This document shows positions 5,671-7,169 of a stretch of DNA of 7,169 nt, one piece after another. The notes under the pieces are model-generated. The model was not told where the DNA came from. It saw only the letters and a program-made list of their open reading frames with translations, and made no database searches. The stretch comes from Xanthobacteraceae bacterium (GTDB lineage: Bacteria; Pseudomonadota; Alphaproteobacteria; Rhizobiales; Xanthobacteraceae): contig JASHRY010000336.1 of the NCBI GenBank assembly GCA_030037105.1, positions 1 through 7,169 on the forward strand, given 5' to 3'. The first letter of the stretch is position 1, and every line of letters starts with the position of its first letter. The position numbers were made by a program, and so were the translations under genes.

Positions 5671-5877
5671 TCACGGCGGCAGGCCGGCTTTATGCAGGCC
5701 GTGGCAAATGTGGTCACGATCGGCCTGCTGCTTGAAAGGCAGAGTGCCGACATATTGCGCTACGGAAAAGCCAGGTCGCGACTTGAGAACCGCGGCGACG
5801 CGGGCCTGCGCCATGGCGGGCTCGTCGAGCGCGGCAAGGCGCGCGGCCATGTGAGCATGCGTGAAGTATTGCGGCCG
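5671..5877 (-). pseudogene. Right remnant: C-terminal end of a TPR-type protein, frame intact but no beginning
   Basis: On the minus strand about 69 codons ending at a TGA (5673-5671) read YFTHAHMAARLAAL, then AQARVAAVLKSRPGFSVAQY, then VGTLPFK and finally HGLHKAGLPP-stop. The first part looks like a last TPR-type helix pair. The tail LPFK...GLHKAGLP-stop resembles the C-terminus of adenylate cyclase/TPR proteins of Hyphomicrobiales (family link from memory). The frame is open upstream to 6033, but the preceding residues (Arg/Pro/His-rich, no repeat pattern) do not look like the same protein, and I see no good start or ribosome site. A short expressed protein cannot be excluded. It pairs with the left remnant across the OsmC gene. 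Confidence 0.6.
5679..5823. repeat. Imperfect direct repeat, right copy (flanks osmC)
   Basis: This is the partner of 4647-4790, in the same orientation about 1.03 kb away, with the OsmC-family gene between them. This copy holds one base more near 5771-5781, which keeps its minus-strand frame continuous. Confidence 0.75.
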
Positions 5878-6101
5878 GGGAATCCAGCTGGAGGACCGCC
5901 GCGGCGCGCGGTTCAAGCCGTTTGCCGCGGCCTGCGGAATCGCAAGCCTGGACGCCGTTATGCCATGCCGCGCGAATACGTGCGGCTGCGAGCGATGCGC
6001 GCGGGCGGCTATGGTGGCCGTCACGTTTCCCAACCCAGACCGGATTCGGGATCATCGCTGCTCCTGAGCGGAATCGCAGCCGTACGAGTGATCGCCGGCC
6101 A
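5878..6101. other. Intergenic stretch between the right remnant and the AraC-family gene
   Basis: Frames on both strands are open over much of this stretch, but none shows a recognisable motif, a convincing ribosome site or a conserved-looking product. It may contain further decayed parts of the TPR-protein gene on the minus strand. Nothing else supportable was seen. Confidence 0.5.
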
Positions 6102-7124
6102 TCATTGGCTGCTCTCAGTGAAGCGACGCCGCGAAGGGTCAAGGTTGCTTTTCGCGGATGGAGTTCGGGCCCGGCGCCACGCCCCAGGCGGCAACCCGGC
6201 GTATTTCTTGAAGCTGCGATTGAAGGCGGCTTCGGATTCATAGCCGACTTCTGCCGCGACCTCGGCAATGCTGGCGCCGGGGATTTCCAGACGCCGCGCC
6301 GCAAGCTGCAGGCGCCAACGGCCTAGATAATTCATCGGGGATAATCCGACACAATGGGCAAAACGTTCGGCAAGGACCGAACGCGACAGTCCCGCTTCAT
6401 GAGCCAAAGTCTCCAGCGTCCACCGTCGCGCGGGCTGCGCATGAATGGCCTGCATCGCCCGGCTGATATGCCGGTCCCTCAAAGCAGATAGCCATCCGCG
6501 AGCATCGTCGGGCAAAAAGGCGATATGTTTCCGGATGATCTCAACGAACATCACTTCAGCAAGCTTCGCCAGCATCGTTTCACTGCCGGCACCGCCAACT
6601 TCGCTCTCTTCGGCGGCGACATGAAGCAAACTGACCAGCCAGCTTTGGCTGGCGGCAGACATTTGGGCGCGAAACAGCCGCGGCAATGATTCGAGGAGCG
6701 GATTGAACGGCCGCGCGTCGCAACCGAGGTAGCCGCAGACAAAGTGGCAATCCTCCTCGCCTGCGCCATGGTGGTGGAAAACAAACGGCAGGCGCCGATC
6801 CGTCGGACGAACGTACATGTCCAGATTGGGCTCGGCGTGCATGCCGGGCGCCGAACTCATGACGTTGCCGTCACCCATCGGGAAGATGACAATGTCGCCC
6901 GCATCGAGACGTGTGCTGTTCGCAGGGTCTTCGGTCAGAACCGCCCAGCAAGAGCCTGACAGCAGGGCGTGGAACTGAATCACATGTTCGGCTTCCGGCA
7001 TCACTCTTTCGGCGATCGTCGCCGTATGTGGAGAGCCGCCCACGAAGGGCGCTTGAACATAGTTGTCGAAGAAAATTGCGCCGGTTAGCCGTACCGCGCG
7101 TAGAACATCGGACAAAATATCCAT
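6102..7124 (-). CDS. AraC-family transcriptional regulator with N-terminal cupin domain
   Basis: This 340-residue protein is a complete one-component regulator. Residues about 8-200 match the cupin-type sensor of the AraC_cupin (Cupin_6) group: HALLSGSCWAVL (52-63), LDAGDIVIFPMGD (73-85), a His-rich FHHHG (116-120), and the characteristic CHFVCGYLGCDARPFNPLLESLP (126-148). The C-terminal 100 residues are the AraC DNA-binding domain. Its first helix-turn-helix is LETLAHEAGLSRSVLAERF (238-256); the second is SIAEVAAEVGYESEAAFNRSFKKYAG (285-310), followed by PPGAWR (312-317). The ATG at 7124 has AGGA ten bases upstream. Related regulators commonly sit divergently from an oxidoreductase or hydrolase gene they control, so the target probably lies beyond 7169; the ligand is not predictable. 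It reads toward the right gene remnant and shows no damage. Confidence 0.93.
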   Translation of the reverse strand: MDILSDVLRAVRLTGAIFFDNYVQAPFVGGSPHTATIAERVMPEAEHVIQFHALLSGSCWAVLTEDPANSTRLDAGDIVIFPMGDGNVMSSAPGMHAEPNLDMYVRPTDRRLPFVFHHHGAGEEDCHFVCGYLGCDARPFNPLLESLPRLFRAQMSAASQSWLVSLLHVAAEESEVGGAGSETMLAKLAEVMFVEIIRKHIAFLPDDARGWLSALRDRHISRAMQAIHAQPARRWTLETLAHEAGLSRSVLAERFAHCVGLSPMNYLGRWRLQLAARRLEIPGASIAEVAAEVGYESEAAFNRSFKKYAGLPPGAWRRARTPSAKSNLDPSRRRFTESSQ

Positions 7125-7131
7125 GAGCTGA

Positions 7132-7138
7132 GCTTCCT
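7132..7138 (-). promoter_or_regulatory. Ribosome binding site of the AraC-family gene
   Basis: On the minus strand AGGAAGC precedes the ATG at 7124, with AGGA ten bases away, a slightly long but workable spacing. It supports the 7124 start. The promoter itself is not evident in the 31 bases left to the window edge. Confidence 0.5.
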
Positions 7139-7169
7139 AGGGGAGATCAACCCAATTCTCCATTCATTT

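Noticed and set aside
4643..5877. OsmC plus flanking direct repeats as a composite transposon
   Set aside because: The repeats encode a TPR-like tail rather than a transposase, show no terminal inverted repeats or target-site duplication, and have diverged substantially.
5632..6304. Overlapping frames on both strands (203 codons plus, 196 codons minus) between osmC and the AraC gene
   Set aside because: Composition is Arg/Pro/Ala-rich without motifs, and they overlap the right remnant and the end of the AraC-family gene. Only the remnant frame shows similarity to another sequence in the window.

Overview
The window looks like chromosomal DNA of a GC-rich alphaproteobacterium, most likely of the Hyphomicrobiales (Bradyrhizobium / Rhodopseudomonas / Pseudolabrys-like). 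The reasons are the gap-pgk-class I fba-thiE gene order, the codon use of the proteins, and a dispersed-repeat-like palindrome with the GTCATTGC...GCAATGAC ends familiar from this order. Genus assignment is an inference; no search was run.

Left part (1-4311, all minus strand): a central carbon operon read right to left. gap (GAPDH, 4311-3304) is followed by pgk (3264-2047), a class I fructose-bisphosphate aldolase (2007-976) and a divergent thiamine-phosphate-synthase-like gene (914-282). Both gaps between the first three genes are 39 bases, so co-transcription is likely. The three enzymes catalyse consecutive reversible steps linking 3-phosphoglycerate to fructose-1,6-bisphosphate, usable in glycolysis, gluconeogenesis or the Calvin cycle. 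Beyond thiE lie an imperfect palindrome (94-177) and the first codons of another minus-strand gene with a signal-peptide-like start.

Middle part (4312-6101): an accessory-looking, gene-poor stretch. Its only intact gene is a plus-strand OsmC-family protein (4999-5559). That gene is flanked by two related, same-orientation fragments (about 4643-4790 and 5671-5877, minus strand). They read as decayed copies of the C-terminal end of a TPR-containing protein, resembling the tails of adenylate cyclase/TPR proteins common in this order. The left copy carries a one-base frameshift relative to the right copy and has lost its stop codon.

Right part (6102-7124, minus): a complete AraC-family regulator with an N-terminal cupin-type domain. 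Its target is probably outside the window.

I found no CRISPR array, tRNA, rRNA, transposase or clearly novel multi-gene system. The best second-look items are the duplicated remnants flanking osmC, the ThiE-like protein lacking most canonical active-site residues, the OsmC protein lacking the second redox cysteine, and the palindromic or hairpin elements around thiE.
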